Notes: generated from the letters alone by a model not told the origin. DNA of 64,000 nucleotides from Cyclobacteriaceae bacterium (GCA_028281285.1 JANQKF010000039.1:1-64000); one strand, 5' to 3'; positions 1-10,181 are shown, counted from the first letter of the stretch. Numbers and translations: made by a program.

Positions 1-351
1 AAAATTTTGAGTGGTGAAGAAGTAATGGCCTATCAACACTTGGTAAGGAGAGTTCCTGTTGCCGACAATGTTGTAGAATATGCAGTTGATCTGGTACATA
101 AAACGCGGGTAGATAGTGATCGTGCCAGTGGAATGACCAAGGAGTATATCGAGTGGGGAGCCGGGCCCAGAGCTTCACAAAATCTGATTATCGCTGCGAA
201 ATGCAATGCCCTGCTCAACGGTAAGTATTCACCCGATATCGAAAATGTTCAGGCTGTCGCCAAACCAATACTAAGACATAGGCTTGTCAGGAATTTCAAG
301 GCCGAGGCTGAAGGCATAACTATCGACAAGTTGATAGAAAGTATGCTTTAA
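1..351 (+). CDS. MoxR-family AAA ATPase, C-terminal part (5' end outside window)
   Basis: The frame is already open at the first base, so this is the last ~116 residues of a longer protein. The visible part matches the lid domain of MoxR AAA+ ATPases, chaperone-like proteins that act with VWA-domain partners. The signature is the stretch around residues 50-75 with WGAGPRASQNLI followed by AAKCNALLNG, then VKPILRHRL-like sequence near the end. The P-loop and Walker B are outside the window. A TTG at base 7 is in frame but is not a credible start because the homology runs through it. Its TAA stop shares bases with the TAA of the convergent dehydrogenase gene (TTAA at 348-351), so no intergenic terminator separates the two genes. 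Confidence 0.85.
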   Translation, partial: KILSGEEVMAYQHLVRRVPVADNVVEYAVDLVHKTRVDSDRASGMTKEYIEWGAGPRASQNLIIAAKCNALLNGKYSPDIENVQAVAKPILRHRLVRNFKAEAEGITIDKLIESML

Positions 352-1208
352 TCAGGGTATTCGTAAAAACCCCTACCTGACTTTCTCCCATGGTGTCCGG
401 CATCCACTTTTTGTCGCTGTATCCGAGATGGTCTGAATTTAGGATCTTGATAAAAAGCGTCAAACATTGATGTTGTCACTGAAAAATTGGTATCCACTCC
501 GATCAGATCCATTAATCGAAATGGTCCCATTCGAAAACCCGAAGATTCCAGGAGGCGATCAATTCCTTCATGATCTGCTACCTTTTCTTCCAGTATCTTC
601 AAACCTTCGACATAATAGTTTCTGGCTACCCGATTGACAATAAATCCGGGAGCGTCTTTGGCCATTACAGGTACCTTATTGAGTCTAACCGCCAAATCAT
701 GGACCAGTTTGGCCACTTGCGGGCTGGTTTCAGCACCAGAAATCACCTCAACCAACTTCATAATGTGAGCCGGGTTAAAAAAATGCATCCCGACAAATCT
801 TTTGGGGTTATCCAGTGCCGCTCCAATTCTGGTAATGGGTATCGATGATGTGTTCGATGCCAAAATCGTTGAATCATCGTTGATTTGCTCAAGTCTGGCA
901 AATAGATCTTTCTTGATCACCAAATCTTCGACAATTGCTTCTATAATCAAATCGCATTTTAGACCTGGGAAATCATCAGTCAAAGTCAGATGTGAAAGCG
1001 CCAAGTCTTTGCTTTCAATTGTCAGTTTACCCTTCTCAATTCCTTTGTCCAGATTCTTTATGATGATCTTTTCCGCAGAAGTGAGCAGTTCTTTTTTGAT
1101 ATCATATAAGATCACATCAAATCCAGCCATAGCACAAATTTGCGCAATGCCCTGACCCATGGTTCCAGCCCCTACTACTCCTATTTTCTTGATCCGGTCA
1201 AGACTCAT
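348..1208 (-). CDS. 3-hydroxybutyryl-CoA dehydrogenase (3-hydroxyacyl-CoA dehydrogenase family)
   Basis: NAD(P)-dependent oxidation or reduction of the 3-hydroxyacyl-CoA/3-oxoacyl-CoA pair, in fatty-acid or butyrate/PHB-type metabolism in the cytoplasm. The Rossmann motif GAGTMGQGIA lies at residues ~13-22, and the catalytic-region motif MHFFNPAHIMKLVEV at ~140. The C-terminal 3HCDH domain holds DAPGFIVNRV and GPFRLMDLIGVD. The length of 286 aa is normal for the single-domain bacterial enzyme. Its ATG overlaps the pheS stop as ATGA (1205-1208), so the two genes are probably co-transcribed and translationally coupled. This pairing has no obvious functional link. The physiological substrate cannot be read from sequence. 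Confidence 0.88.
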   Translation of the reverse strand: MSLDRIKKIGVVGAGTMGQGIAQICAMAGFDVILYDIKKELLTSAEKIIIKNLDKGIEKGKLTIESKDLALSHLTLTDDFPGLKCDLIIEAIVEDLVIKKDLFARLEQINDDSTILASNTSSIPITRIGAALDNPKRFVGMHFFNPAHIMKLVEVISGAETSPQVAKLVHDLAVRLNKVPVMAKDAPGFIVNRVARNYYVEGLKILEEKVADHEGIDRLLESSGFRMGPFRLMDLIGVDTNFSVTTSMFDAFYQDPKFRPSRIQRQKVDAGHHGRKSGRGFYEYPD

Positions 1209-2224
1209 AGCGTTGAAAACTGTTTTAAAAATCTTATATCGTTTTCTGTAAACAAGCGCAAATCTGTAATCTGATGCTTAAGCATTGTAATTCTTTCGAT
1301 TCCCATACCAAAAGCAAAACCCGAATACACTTCAGGATCAATCCCACAATTCTTTAACACATTCGGATCCACCATGCCAGAACCACCTATTTCTACCCAG
1401 CCGGTATGTTTACAAATATTGCAACCTTCCCCATGGCAAATCTGGCATGAAATATCAATTTCCGCACTTGGTTCCGTAAAGGGGAAGTAAGATGGTCGGA
1501 ATCTAACCTCCGTGTTTTTGGAATACATCTCTCGGGCGAAGTGATAAAGCGTCTGTTTCAAATCTGCAAATGAAACACCCTTGTCAACATATAAGCCCTC
1601 CATTTGATGAAATATGCAATGTGCCCGGGCCGAAATTGCCTCGTTTCTAAATACCCGGCCGGGAGAAAGGGTACGTATTGGCGGTTCTTGCTGTTCCATT
1701 ACACGAACCTGAACTGAAGAGGTGTGTGTCCTTAAAGCAACGTCCGGATCTTTCTCTATAAAAAAAGTGTCTTGCATTTCACGTGCTGGGTGATTCTCAG
1801 GAAAGTTCAATGCTGTGAAATTATGCCAGTCGTCTTCAATTTCGGGTCCTGAAGACACGTTGAAACCTATACGTTCAAAGATTTCAATGAATCGTTGTTT
1901 AGTAGCAGTAAGAGGATGAATCGAACCAAAAGAATCTGATGCGGAAGGCAGAGTAAGATCAACACTTTTATCCTGACTATCATCAGTTGGCTCAAGGTTC
2001 GTTATGTGTTCTTGAAATTTTGTTTGCGCCAATTGCTTTAACTCATTGACTTTCTGTCCGAATCCCTTTCTCTCTTCCGGAGCAACGCTCTTCATTTCAC
2101 CGAACAAATCGGCTATTACATTCTTCCTACCAATATATCTCAGTCTGAACTTCTCGAGTTCTTCCTGGTTGGAGACGGTTGAATCATTCAACTCATTTCT
2201 TATGCTCTCAATCTTCTCAGCCAT
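1205..2224 (-). CDS. pheS: phenylalanyl-tRNA synthetase alpha subunit
   Basis: Catalytic alpha subunit of the (alpha-beta)2 enzyme that charges tRNA-Phe. Class II motifs are visible: FRNEAISARAHCIFHQMEGL (motif 2) near residue 200, and the C-terminal GMGIERITMLKHQITDLR (motif 3). A CxxC-x4-CxxC cluster (SCQICHGEGCNICKHTGW) sits near residue 265 and looks like a metal site. The N-terminal ~90 residues form the tRNA-binding coiled coil. I chose the ATG at 2224 (339 aa) over an upstream in-frame TTG at 2233, because a good -7 promoter element lies at 2242-2249. pheT is not in the window. The divergent neighbour is galE. Confidence 0.95.
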   Translation of the reverse strand: MAEKIESIRNELNDSTVSNQEELEKFRLRYIGRKNVIADLFGEMKSVAPEERKGFGQKVNELKQLAQTKFQEHITNLEPTDDSQDKSVDLTLPSASDSFGSIHPLTATKQRFIEIFERIGFNVSSGPEIEDDWHNFTALNFPENHPAREMQDTFFIEKDPDVALRTHTSSVQVRVMEQQEPPIRTLSPGRVFRNEAISARAHCIFHQMEGLYVDKGVSFADLKQTLYHFAREMYSKNTEVRFRPSYFPFTEPSAEIDISCQICHGEGCNICKHTGWVEIGGSGMVDPNVLKNCGIDPEVYSGFAFGMGIERITMLKHQITDLRLFTENDIRFLKQFSTL

Positions 2225-2241
2225 TGCTATCAATCAAAACA

Positions 2242-2249
2242 CAAAAATA
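2242..2249 (-). promoter_or_regulatory. Bacteroidota-type -7 element upstream of pheS
   Basis: On the minus strand the sequence is TATTTTTG, an exact match to the TAnnTTTG element recognised by the Bacteroidota primary sigma factor. It lies about 18 bases before the ATG at 2224. The best upstream TTG is 24 bases away, longer than usual, so only the -7 half is well supported. Confidence 0.42.
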
Positions 2250-2256
2250 GCAGTAG

Positions 2257-2289
2257 TTGTCAATATTATGGTCCAAGGTGGTATTTTTG
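2257..2289 (+). promoter_or_regulatory. Bacteroidota-type promoter for galE
   Basis: TTG at 2257-2259, a 22-base spacer, then TATTTTTG at 2282-2289, matching the TTG / TAnnTTTG pattern. The expected start of transcription is only about ten bases before the galE ATG at 2305. It lies back to back with the pheS element. The spacer is at the long end of the accepted range. Confidence 0.5.
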
Positions 2290-2304
2290 TCCCAATCCTT
2301 AATT

Positions 2305-3306
2305 ATGAACATACTTGTAACTGGAGGTGCAGGATACATTGGTTCACATGTCACCGTAGAACTTATTGAATCAGGCTATACACCCGTAGTCGTTGACAAC
2401 TTCAGTAATTCTGAAAAGTTCATCCTGAACCGCATTGAAAAAATCACGGGTAAGTCCGTGAAACTTTATGAAGGAGACTGTAGGGATCGAAAGCTTATGG
2501 ACTCAATCTTTTCGAATGAAGCAATTCAAGGGGCTATTCATTTTGCTGCGTCAAAAGCAGTGGGGGAATCAGTTTCTAACCCTGTCCTTTACTACGATAA
2601 CAACATCAATTCGTTGATTTGCGTGCTCGAGGCAATGTCCAATTATGATGTTCAGAATTTGGTATTCTCATCTTCTTGCACCGTATATGGGCAACCAGAT
2701 TTCTTGCCAGTGACCGAAACATCGCCAATTAAGAAAGCGGAGTCTCCCTATGGAAATACCAAACAGATTTGCGAAGAAATCATCCAAGACACTTCTAAGA
2801 GTTCCGCACTGAAATCACTGGCACTCCGATATTTCAATCCCATAGGGGCTCATCCATCAAGCCTTATTGGAGAACTGCCCATCGGTATTCCAAATAATCT
2901 CGTGCCCTTTATTACTCAAGCTGCAGCAGGTCTAAGAGACAAAATAACAGTCTTTGGTGACGACTACAATACACCTGATGGCTCATGCATTCGTGATTAT
3001 ATTCATGTTGTAGATCTCGCCAAAGCTCATGTTCGTGCACTTGATTTTTTGGATAGAAAAGGTGCCTCCTTTTTTGATTTCGTTAACGCTGGGACCGGGC
3101 TTGGACATAGTGTTCTTGAGGTAATTGAAACTTTCCAGCTAGCCAATCAAATCAAGGTCAAATACGAAATTGGTTCAAGACGTAGTGGAGATGTGGAAAA
3201 GGTGTATGCTGACGCCTCAAAAGCCAGGAAAATTTTAAATTGGACAACAAAAAAAAGTCTTCAAGAATCTCTGGTTGATGCCTGGAATTGGCAAAAAACG
3301 CTTTAG
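2305..3306 (+). CDS. galE: UDP-glucose 4-epimerase
   Basis: Interconverts UDP-glucose and UDP-galactose (Leloir pathway and polysaccharide precursor supply), using tightly bound NAD. This is an extended SDR fold with TGGAGYIGSH at residues ~7-16, SSSCTVYGQP near 125, the catalytic Y-x3-K in SPYGNTK near 150, and the RYFNPIGAHPSSLIGE segment characteristic of GalE. At 333 aa it is of standard length. I chose the ATG at 2305, which directly precedes the nucleotide-binding strand, rather than an upstream TTG at 2257 that falls in the promoter. It is the first of four same-strand genes that supply nucleotide sugars to the polysaccharide loci. Confidence 0.95.
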   Translation: MNILVTGGAGYIGSHVTVELIESGYTPVVVDNFSNSEKFILNRIEKITGKSVKLYEGDCRDRKLMDSIFSNEAIQGAIHFAASKAVGESVSNPVLYYDNNINSLICVLEAMSNYDVQNLVFSSSCTVYGQPDFLPVTETSPIKKAESPYGNTKQICEEIIQDTSKSSALKSLALRYFNPIGAHPSSLIGELPIGIPNNLVPFITQAAAGLRDKITVFGDDYNTPDGSCIRDYIHVVDLAKAHVRALDFLDRKGASFFDFVNAGTGLGHSVLEVIETFQLANQIKVKYEIGSRRSGDVEKVYADASKARKILNWTTKKSLQESLVDAWNWQKTL

Positions 3307-3417
3307 CCCATTAGTCGAGGAATAAACTTCAATTATCTTGAGATTTTGGTTAAACATCTTAATCCGAAGTTCTTACCTTCGCGGTGAATTATTCTTGCAT
3401 TATAAAAGTTAAAATAA

Positions 3418-4734
3418 ATGAAAATTGCTGTCGTAGGAACTGGTTATGTTGGCTTGGTAACAGGTACGTGTTTTGCCGAAGTCGGAATTGACGTAACCTG
3501 TATAGACATCGATCAAAAGAAGATTGACGGACTTAAAGAAGGCATTATGCCCATCTATGAACCGGGACTCGAGCCTATGGTCAAACGGAATTATGAAAAG
3601 GGTCGACTTCACTTTTCCACGGATTTGGCATCTAGTATACAGGATTGTGAAGCCGCATTCATTGCTGTAGGCACACCCCCGGGTGAAGACGGCAGCGCTG
3701 ACCTTAAATATGTAATTGGGGTTGCCAGAGAGATTGGGCAAAACATGAATAATCACCTCGTTGTGGTTACAAAGAGTACCGTCCCGGTAGGAACAGCAGA
3801 AAAGGTAAAAACCGCAGTAAAGGAAGAATTGGAAAGTAGAAATTCTGATTTAACATATGATGTTGCCTCTAACCCGGAATTTCTAAAGGAGGGTGCCGCT
3901 ATTCAAGATTTTTTGAAACCGGATCGAATTGTAGTTGGTATAGAATCGGAAAGAGCGGAAGACGTCATGAAACGTCTTTATAAGCCTTTTCTTTTGAATG
4001 GTCATCCGACAATTTTCATGGACATCCCATCGGCTGAAATGACCAAGTATGCTGCTAATTCCATGTTGGCTACCAAAATCTCATTTATGAATGATATCGC
4101 CAATCTATGTGAGATCATGGGTGCTGACGTAAACATGGTTAGAAAAGGGATAGGAAGCGATAACAGGATAGGTAATAAGTTCATATATCCTGGAGTAGGG
4201 TATGGCGGTTCTTGTTTCCCGAAAGATGTAAAAGCTCTTATTAAAACGGCTCAGGAAAATGGATACAATATGTCAGTACTTAAAGCTGTGGAGGAGGTTA
4301 ATGAACGTCAAAAGTCAGTAATGGTCAAGAAGGTCAAGGCCCACTTTGGGAATGATCTTACAGGGTTGACTTTTGCTGTTTGGGGCTTGTCATTTAAGCC
4401 AAAAACTGATGACATGAGAGAGGCTCCTTCATTAGTTATTATTAGGTCTCTATTGGAAGCTGGAGCACAAGTGAGGGCTTATGACCCTATTGCCATGGAA
4501 GAAGCAACACGAGATTTGGGAAATACAGTTACGTATGCCAAGGATGAATATGACGCCTTGATTGACGCCAATGCTCTTCTTGTAATCACTGAATGGCCGG
4601 AATTTCGGGTACCCAATTTTGACGTAATTAGTAGATTGTTGAAGGAAAAGGTGGTCTTTGATGGAAGGAATATCTATGACAAGGGTGAATTGGAAGGTAT
4701 TGGCTATAGCTATTATGGAATAGGAATAAAATGA
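3418..4734 (+). CDS. ugd: UDP-glucose 6-dehydrogenase
   Basis: Oxidises UDP-glucose twice with NAD to UDP-glucuronate, the precursor of acidic polysaccharides and of UDP-xylose. The N-terminal Rossmann motif [10 protein letters not shown] is at residues ~7-16. The catalytic cysteine lies in [14 protein letters not shown] near residue 262, and the C-terminal UDP-binding domain holds [13 protein letters not shown]. Its 438 aa match the family. The stop overlaps the next gene as ATGA (4731-4734), coupling it to the UDP-glucuronate decarboxylase that would use its product. A degenerate promoter (TACCTTCGC at 3374-3382) lies upstream. Confidence 0.95.
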   Translation: MKIAVVGTGYVGLVTGTCFAEVGIDVTCIDIDQKKIDGLKEGIMPIYEPGLEPMVKRNYEKGRLHFSTDLASSIQDCEAAFIAVGTPPGEDGSADLKYVIGVAREIGQNMNNHLVVVTKSTVPVGTAEKVKTAVKEELESRNSDLTYDVASNPEFLKEGAAIQDFLKPDRIVVGIESERAEDVMKRLYKPFLLNGHPTIFMDIPSAEMTKYAANSMLATKISFMNDIANLCEIMGADVNMVRKGIGSDNRIGNKFIYPGVGYGGSCFPKDVKALIKTAQENGYNMSVLKAVEEVNERQKSVMVKKVKAHFGNDLTGLTFAVWGLSFKPKTDDMREAPSLVIIRSLLEAGAQVRAYDPIAMEEATRDLGNTVTYAKDEYDALIDANALLVITEWPEFRVPNFDVISRLLKEKVVFDGRNIYDKGELEGIGYSYYGIGIK

Positions 4735-5717
4735 GTAAAAGAGTCCTGATAACTGGTGCCGCTGGCTTTTTAGGGTCACATTTATGTGATCGATTCGTTA
4801 AAGACGGTTTTCGAGTTGTTGGTATGGATAACCTAATCACAGGGCACATTTCCAACATTGAGCATCTGATGCCTCTGGAAAATTTTGAATTTCATCACCA
4901 TGATGTTTCCAAATTTGTTCACGTTTCAGGTCAGTTGGATTATGTTTTACACTTTGCTTCACCTGCGAGCCCGATCGACTACCTGAAAATACCAATTCAG
5001 ACACTCAAAGTAGGATCTCTCGGCACTCACAACCTTCTTGGACTATCTCTTTCCAAAAAGGCCAGAATGCTAATAGCATCAACCTCCGAAGTCTACGGAG
5101 ACCCTCTTGTACATCCTCAAACAGAGGACTATTATGGAAATGTAAACCCGATTGGTCCTCGTGGGGTTTATGATGAAGCCAAACGTTTTCAGGAAGCCAT
5201 GACAATGGCCTACCATACTTATCACGGGCTGGAAACACGAATAGTTCGAATTTTCAATACTTATGGACCGAGAATGCGGCTAAACGATGGAAGAGTATTA
5301 CCTGCATTTATTGGCCAGGCGTTAAGAGGTGAAAATCTGACCATCTTTGGTGATGGTTCCCAAACCAGGTCATTCTGTTATGTTGCCGACCTCGTTGAAG
5401 GTATAGTAAGATTACTCATGTCAGACTATGCCTATCCAGTCAATATTGGGAATCCGGATGAAATCAGCATTTCCCAGTTTGCCAAGGAGATCATAGAATT
5501 GACCGGAACAAATCAGGAAGTCACCTATCAGCCTCTTCCCAAAGATGATCCTATGCAACGACAACCGGATATTTCCAAGGCCAAAGAAATACTAGGATGG
5601 GAGCCTAAGATATCCAGACAAGAGGGGCTTAAAATCACCTATGATTATTTCAAATCTCTTCCCAAAGAGAGTTTATATCAAAAAGAACACAAAAATTTTG
5701 AGAAATATAAGAGATAA
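4731..5717 (+). CDS. UDP-glucuronate decarboxylase (UDP-xylose synthase type)
   Basis: Extended SDR predicted to convert UDP-glucuronate to UDP-xylose and CO2. It shows [13 protein letters not shown] at residues ~8-20, [11 protein letters not shown] near 73 (a hallmark of UXS enzymes), [14 protein letters not shown] near 117, the Y-x3-K in [11 protein letters not shown] near 148, and [17 protein letters not shown] near 180. These are the residues that distinguish UXS from simple epimerases. At 328 aa it is of the usual bacterial length. The four-base overlap with ugd puts substrate supply and use on one transcript. Xylose or a derivative is therefore likely to be available to one of the polysaccharides here. 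Confidence 0.9.
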   Translation: MSKRVLITGAAGFLGSHLCDRFVKDGFRVVGMDNLITGHISNIEHLMPLENFEFHHHDVSKFVHVSGQLDYVLHFASPASPIDYLKIPIQTLKVGSLGTHNLLGLSLSKKARMLIASTSEVYGDPLVHPQTEDYYGNVNPIGPRGVYDEAKRFQEAMTMAYHTYHGLETRIVRIFNTYGPRMRLNDGRVLPAFIGQALRGENLTIFGDGSQTRSFCYVADLVEGIVRLLMSDYAYPVNIGNPDEISISQFAKEIIELTGTNQEVTYQPLPKDDPMQRQPDISKAKEILGWEPKISRQEGLKITYDYFKSLPKESLYQKEHKNFEKYKR

Positions 5718-5762
5718 TGACCAACTTTGTTGTCTCCTATAGGGTCAATAGGTCAGAAGCTC

Positions 5763-7175
5763 ATGAAATACTTTCTCCTTGCAACCGCCATAGTTTGCTA
5801 TTTCAATTCTTATTCTCAAGTCCGCAATCAGCTTGATTCTGCGGACCATCACCTAATATTGAAATCTGGTTTGGTCGCAAGCTCTTCTAGCAATGTCCCT
5901 TTTTGGATGTTGGGCAATAATAGCCAACGCCTGGTATCAGGAATGCCTACTCAAATCTACAGTAGCATTTTTGCTTATAAGGAAGGAGGAAACAATAAAC
6001 TCGACTATCATTACGGATTTGAAGCTATTGGAAATTTTAATGGTAATACCCGAACCCAGGTTATTCAGTCCTATATAGGTATCAACTATGATGGGTTTCT
6101 ATTGACCTTAGGAAAAAGAGAGCGGACAACTAACTCTCTGTTCTCAGAAGAATTAGGATTTGGTAACTTGATAAATGGAAATAATGCTCTTCCAATTCCC
6201 AAAATCATGATTGAAACGAATGGCTGGGTAAAATTTCCTTTTCTACACAAAAACCTCAGCTATAGAGGTTCCTTTTCTCATGGATGGTTTGAAGAAGACC
6301 GTTATCAAAGCGGGGCATTTCTCCATGAAAAATCTTTGCATTTCAGTATTCATTCCACGGCAAAAAATATAGAATTACAGTTTGGCCTCACTCATAATGC
6401 TCAATGGGGAGGTCAAAACTTGACAGCGGAGACTCGTCAACCTACAGGTTTAATGAATTTTATAAGAATTCTTACAGCAAGCAGCGGTGGAAATGATGCA
6501 ACTGGATCAGATCAATTGAATGCCTTGGGGAACCATTTGGGAACTTGGGATCTAAACGGAAAGGTCAGAATAGGAAATTGGTCGCTTTCCAATTACTGGC
6601 AATTTTTATGGGAAGATAGTTCTGGTTTAACGCCATTCAATTGGCGAGATGGCAAAGTGGGTATAACTTTAAAATCGTCAGATCATAGTTCATTGGTTAA
6701 TACATTTAACCTGGAAATTATCAGGACAAATGATCAAGATGCCGATAAAATTGGCAAGGATGGAATACCTATTTTCGAACCTGATAACTTTCTAAACAAT
6801 AGTGCCTATCAGTACGGATGGTCCTATCAAGGTGCAGTCATTGGAAGCCCTGTGTTTCTTCTTTTGGACCCAGAAATTGCTTCAGTTTCCAGGATAAAAA
6901 ACATGGTTAATGCTTACTCGATAACACTGGGTGGCAACATTTCAGGACTTCATTACTTGTTTTCCTTCAGAAATTTAACAAACGGGGGGACACGATTTGA
7001 AAAGATTGAGCCAAAATTGAGTATTAAGTCGGCAATTTTTGGCTTATCCGCCCCTATAAAAAATGGCTCCTTTATGGTGAAAGCAGAATACGACTGGGGC
7101 AATTATTTAGGCAAAAATTTTGGATTGCAATTTGAATATAGCATTGACCTATTTGCTCTAAATGGCATTAGATGA
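5763..7175 (+). CDS. capsule assembly Wzi-family outer-membrane protein (copy 1)
   Basis: Predicted outer-membrane beta-barrel related to Wzi, which anchors or helps export capsular polysaccharide. The ATG at 5763 gives an N-terminal signal peptide (MKYFLLATAIVCYFNSYSQ) and a ~450-residue mature chain rich in alternating hydrophobic and aromatic strands. The segment ALPIPKIMIETNGWV, then FSHGWFEEDRY and LHEKSLHFS (residues ~140-200), recurs almost in register in the neighbouring convergent protein at 7188-8705, showing they are paralogues. An earlier TTG at 5727 would put the signal peptide internally and is rejected. It follows the UXS gene by 45 bases on the same strand. Confidence 0.75.
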   Translation: MKYFLLATAIVCYFNSYSQVRNQLDSADHHLILKSGLVASSSSNVPFWMLGNNSQRLVSGMPTQIYSSIFAYKEGGNNKLDYHYGFEAIGNFNGNTRTQVIQSYIGINYDGFLLTLGKRERTTNSLFSEELGFGNLINGNNALPIPKIMIETNGWVKFPFLHKNLSYRGSFSHGWFEEDRYQSGAFLHEKSLHFSIHSTAKNIELQFGLTHNAQWGGQNLTAETRQPTGLMNFIRILTASSGGNDATGSDQLNALGNHLGTWDLNGKVRIGNWSLSNYWQFLWEDSSGLTPFNWRDGKVGITLKSSDHSSLVNTFNLEIIRTNDQDADKIGKDGIPIFEPDNFLNNSAYQYGWSYQGAVIGSPVFLLLDPEIASVSRIKNMVNAYSITLGGNISGLHYLFSFRNLTNGGTRFEKIEPKLSIKSAIFGLSAPIKNGSFMVKAEYDWGNYLGKNFGLQFEYSIDLFALNGIR

Positions 7176-7187
7176 CATGATGCCTGG

Positions 7188-8705
7188 TCATTTAATACGA
7201 TAGGAGAATTTTACGTTCATTCCAAAAAGGTTGTACATATCTCCAAAGTCGTACGCGAAATGGACATTGATGTTGGTATTTCCGGATTTTCCCAAGTCTT
7301 TTGTGGTGAATTCAAGAAGAGTATAAAACTGAGATTGTTCTGGTCTGAATGGATACTGGAAATCGGGGTTATTTACAATGCCATTCCACTCAAACCTCCC
7401 TTCATATAGACCAGAGTATGTTCCGAAATTGCGAGAATAAGTGAAAAGCCCCTTAAAATCTAACCATTCTAACAATGCCCCTTCTAATCCACCATGGATG
7501 GCCCAAATTCTATTATTCGCTATTGACACACCGTAGTTCGGGTATGGATCGAAGAAATTCAGTGTGCGTTCATGGGTCAAAAATAAAGGGTTTCCAATGA
7601 CCTGCCCATAGTAGGTCCATCCAGATCTATATAGCCAATTGTTGTAGTAATCATCTCTTTGACCGAAATCGTAGCCCATATTGTCTTCAATAGTCTGTAT
7701 TTCTGACGTTGCATCTGGGACACCGGGCCCACCCTGCCATTTAGATTGCATCATTTCAACATAAACCCTTTTAATCCCTTTATCCTTAATTGGTAGTTGC
7801 CAGTCTATTCCAATAAGATAATCGGTAAGGCTCACGTATTGAATACCACCCTGGTCCTCAAAAGGTTTTTGATAGTTTAGGGTCAAGTAATGATCCCCGA
7901 TAGTTTTTTCAATCATGATTTCCGTAAGACCAAGATGGTTACCTACTGCATTGCTCTCTCCTGCCGTAGTACCATCAGGGTTGGGAATCCCAGATCCAAA
8001 AAACACCCTGATAAAATCACTAAACGAGCTAGGCTGTTTATCACCTTGCGGAGAAGTTCCTCCAAATTGAGCAAAATGAATTATTCCCGATGAGACTTTC
8101 AACCCAAGTTCTTCACTGAGATCTACAAGTCCATGCAATGATTTTTGGTGCAATTGAGCATTTGAAATATATCTGGATTCTTCTAACCAACCATGAGCCA
8201 TATGACCTTTTAATTTGAAGTACCCATGTGTCAATGGAACATCAAAATAGTCATTTGTGCCAGCAGATAACTTAGGTATCGGTATTGCATTCCGGCTCAT
8301 CGCCAATGAACCAGTACTTAATCCATTTTTTAGTCCACCAATTTCATTTCTCACTCTGCCTATCTCTAGAAATATTTTTCCATAGTCCAGGCGCCCGAAA
8401 GCTGATGACAAAACATCATTTCTGAATGAAGCTCCTGCGGAAAAATTTATTTTTCTCCACAATTCTGTCTGATAAAACCCTTGTCCACCAACAAAAGAAT
8501 CATCAGTTGCATCTACTTCCCCATAATTCCCAAATTGGATGTAATGAGGTAGAAAGTTTTCTTTATGACTGAAATAAAATCCTGACTCCACGGTGATAGA
8601 CAGGGAATCTGCTTTGGCTTGGGCATAGGATTGATGACTAAATTGGCCTATCAAAAATACCAGCCAGATTACAAGTATACGGTTGATGGTAGATTTGGAA
8701 TGCAC
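7188..8705 (-). CDS. capsule assembly Wzi-family outer-membrane protein (copy 2)
   Basis: Paralogue of the preceding convergent gene, predicted to be an outer-membrane beta-barrel. Shared landmarks are AIPIPKLSAGTNDYFD, MAHGWLEESRY and LHQKSLHGLVD, followed by GNHLG in both. The C-terminus ends in an aromatic strand (FSYRIK), as is usual for barrels. No ATG fits. A GTG at 8705 gives a short basic N-region before the hydrophobic stretch ILVIWLVFLIGQFSHQSYAQ, a good signal peptide. A TTG at 8771 would add 22 residues and remains possible. The stops of copies 1 and 2 are only 12 bases apart. Confidence 0.72.
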   Translation of the reverse strand: MHSKSTINRILVIWLVFLIGQFSHQSYAQAKADSLSITVESGFYFSHKENFLPHYIQFGNYGEVDATDDSFVGGQGFYQTELWRKINFSAGASFRNDVLSSAFGRLDYGKIFLEIGRVRNEIGGLKNGLSTGSLAMSRNAIPIPKLSAGTNDYFDVPLTHGYFKLKGHMAHGWLEESRYISNAQLHQKSLHGLVDLSEELGLKVSSGIIHFAQFGGTSPQGDKQPSSFSDFIRVFFGSGIPNPDGTTAGESNAVGNHLGLTEIMIEKTIGDHYLTLNYQKPFEDQGGIQYVSLTDYLIGIDWQLPIKDKGIKRVYVEMMQSKWQGGPGVPDATSEIQTIEDNMGYDFGQRDDYYNNWLYRSGWTYYGQVIGNPLFLTHERTLNFFDPYPNYGVSIANNRIWAIHGGLEGALLEWLDFKGLFTYSRNFGTYSGLYEGRFEWNGIVNNPDFQYPFRPEQSQFYTLLEFTTKDLGKSGNTNINVHFAYDFGDMYNLFGMNVKFSYRIK

Positions 8706-8804
8706 AGAGGTCAATATGCTCAAAACTTTCGAATATTTTAAATCGGAATCCAGCAAGTATACTTCCTCCAATTTATTTCATTCGGTTGTAACGAGAATTT
8801 TATT

Positions 8805-10181
8805 TTAATATGCATTTTCAGTACCTCGGAGGATGGAAATGACAGTCAAAACTATGATTTTAACATCAAGGAGGAATGACCAATTTTGTAAATAGAAGCG
8901 ATCCAGCCTAACACGGGAACTCATCTGATGAAAATCTCTGATCTCTCCTCTATATCCCATAGCTTGTGCCAGACCTGTTACCCCCGGCTTTGAGGCATGT
9001 CTTTTTGCGAATTTCTCAACTTTGTTGAAATAAGCCTCATTCAAGGAGATTGGGTGAGGCCTAGGTCCAACAATAGACATAGTGCCCAACAGAACATTGA
9101 AAAACTGTGGAAACTCATCTAAACTCGTTCTTCTGAGAAATGATCCTATTCTTGTGACTCTAGGGTCATTAGGTGAGGCCCATTTAGAATCTGAATCGTC
9201 ATTTAGTACCATCGTTCTAAACTTATAACACCAGAACCATCTATTATCTTTCCCGTGTCTTTTTTGTTTGAAGAGTATTGGTCCTTTAGATTCCAATTTG
9301 ATTATGATTCCCAAAATAGGGTACAGCCAGCTCATGATAAAGATTATCATAGCCGAAGAGAAAACAACATCAAAACCTCGTTTAATTGCCTGGTTAGCAA
9401 CTGTATCCAGCGGTAGATTATTGACATCAACCACAGGTATGTCACCGAATCTTCTAAGACTAAAAACCTTAGTCATTTCAGGCCCGAAATCAGGCAGTAG
9501 TTTAACCTTGACCAGCTCACCATCAGCCCTGTTCGTGATTTTATTAAGCAGTTCCTTGTCAACCTTGTCACTCACATATAACAAGTCGATCTTACTTAGA
9601 TCCTCTTTAAAGAAATCAGCAATAGAGCCTAAAAAAGGATAGTTTGATACGACTGAGTCTGTATTTCCATAGAAGCCCTGGCATCGTATTCCATAATGAG
9701 GTTTTTGTTTTAATGTCTTATAAAGATCAAACCCCAGCTTATCATAGCCTAAAATTAGGGCATATCTTATGTTGCCTCCGAACGTTCGATACCGATCCAA
9801 TAAAATATGGACAAAGACCCTATAGATTGTAATCCATAAGAAAAGGAATAAGAACAGTGATAAGAGAAATGACCTATCAAGAGCATCGAGGTCAAATACA
9901 AGCCAAAACAGGGATATTAAAGAAACGAATATGAAGACGCTGATAAAAGCCTTCTTAAAGGTGCGATAGTAACTTACAGCCCTGCCTATTTTGTAATCTT
10001 TGTTAAGAGCTGAAAGAATAGGCCAAATGCTGAGATAGACAATAAACGGAACGGTAAAACCCCTATCCATACTCACATTACCGTTGACCACGTATAACGC
10101 GCCAAAAAATACTACTAAGAGCACGGTAACTTCTCCCAGAATAAAGATAGGTGGAAAGTATTTATTGAATCTTCTCCTCAC
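8805..10181 (-). CDS. undecaprenyl-phosphate sugar phosphotransferase (PNPT/WcaJ family)
   Basis: Predicted to start polysaccharide assembly by moving a sugar-1-phosphate from a nucleotide sugar to undecaprenyl phosphate at the inner membrane. The N-terminal ~130 residues hold four hydrophobic segments. A soluble Rossmann-like linker follows (~135-250). The catalytic bacterial sugar transferase domain spans ~265-458, with FKQKRHGKDNRWFWCYKFRTM, RTSLDEFPQFFNVLLGTMS, SIVGPRPHP and KPGVTGLAQ. The 458 aa length is typical. It stands alone between Wzi copy 2 and a divergent methyltransferase and has its own promoter. A second initiator of another family lies at 26862-27989. The sugar it transfers cannot be told. 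Confidence 0.9.
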   Translation of the reverse strand: MRRRFNKYFPPIFILGEVTVLLVVFFGALYVVNGNVSMDRGFTVPFIVYLSIWPILSALNKDYKIGRAVSYYRTFKKAFISVFIFVSLISLFWLVFDLDALDRSFLLSLFLFLFLWITIYRVFVHILLDRYRTFGGNIRYALILGYDKLGFDLYKTLKQKPHYGIRCQGFYGNTDSVVSNYPFLGSIADFFKEDLSKIDLLYVSDKVDKELLNKITNRADGELVKVKLLPDFGPEMTKVFSLRRFGDIPVVDVNNLPLDTVANQAIKRGFDVVFSSAMIIFIMSWLYPILGIIIKLESKGPILFKQKRHGKDNRWFWCYKFRTMVLNDDSDSKWASPNDPRVTRIGSFLRRTSLDEFPQFFNVLLGTMSIVGPRPHPISLNEAYFNKVEKFAKRHASKPGVTGLAQAMGYRGEIRDFHQMSSRVRLDRFYLQNWSFLLDVKIIVLTVISILRGTENAY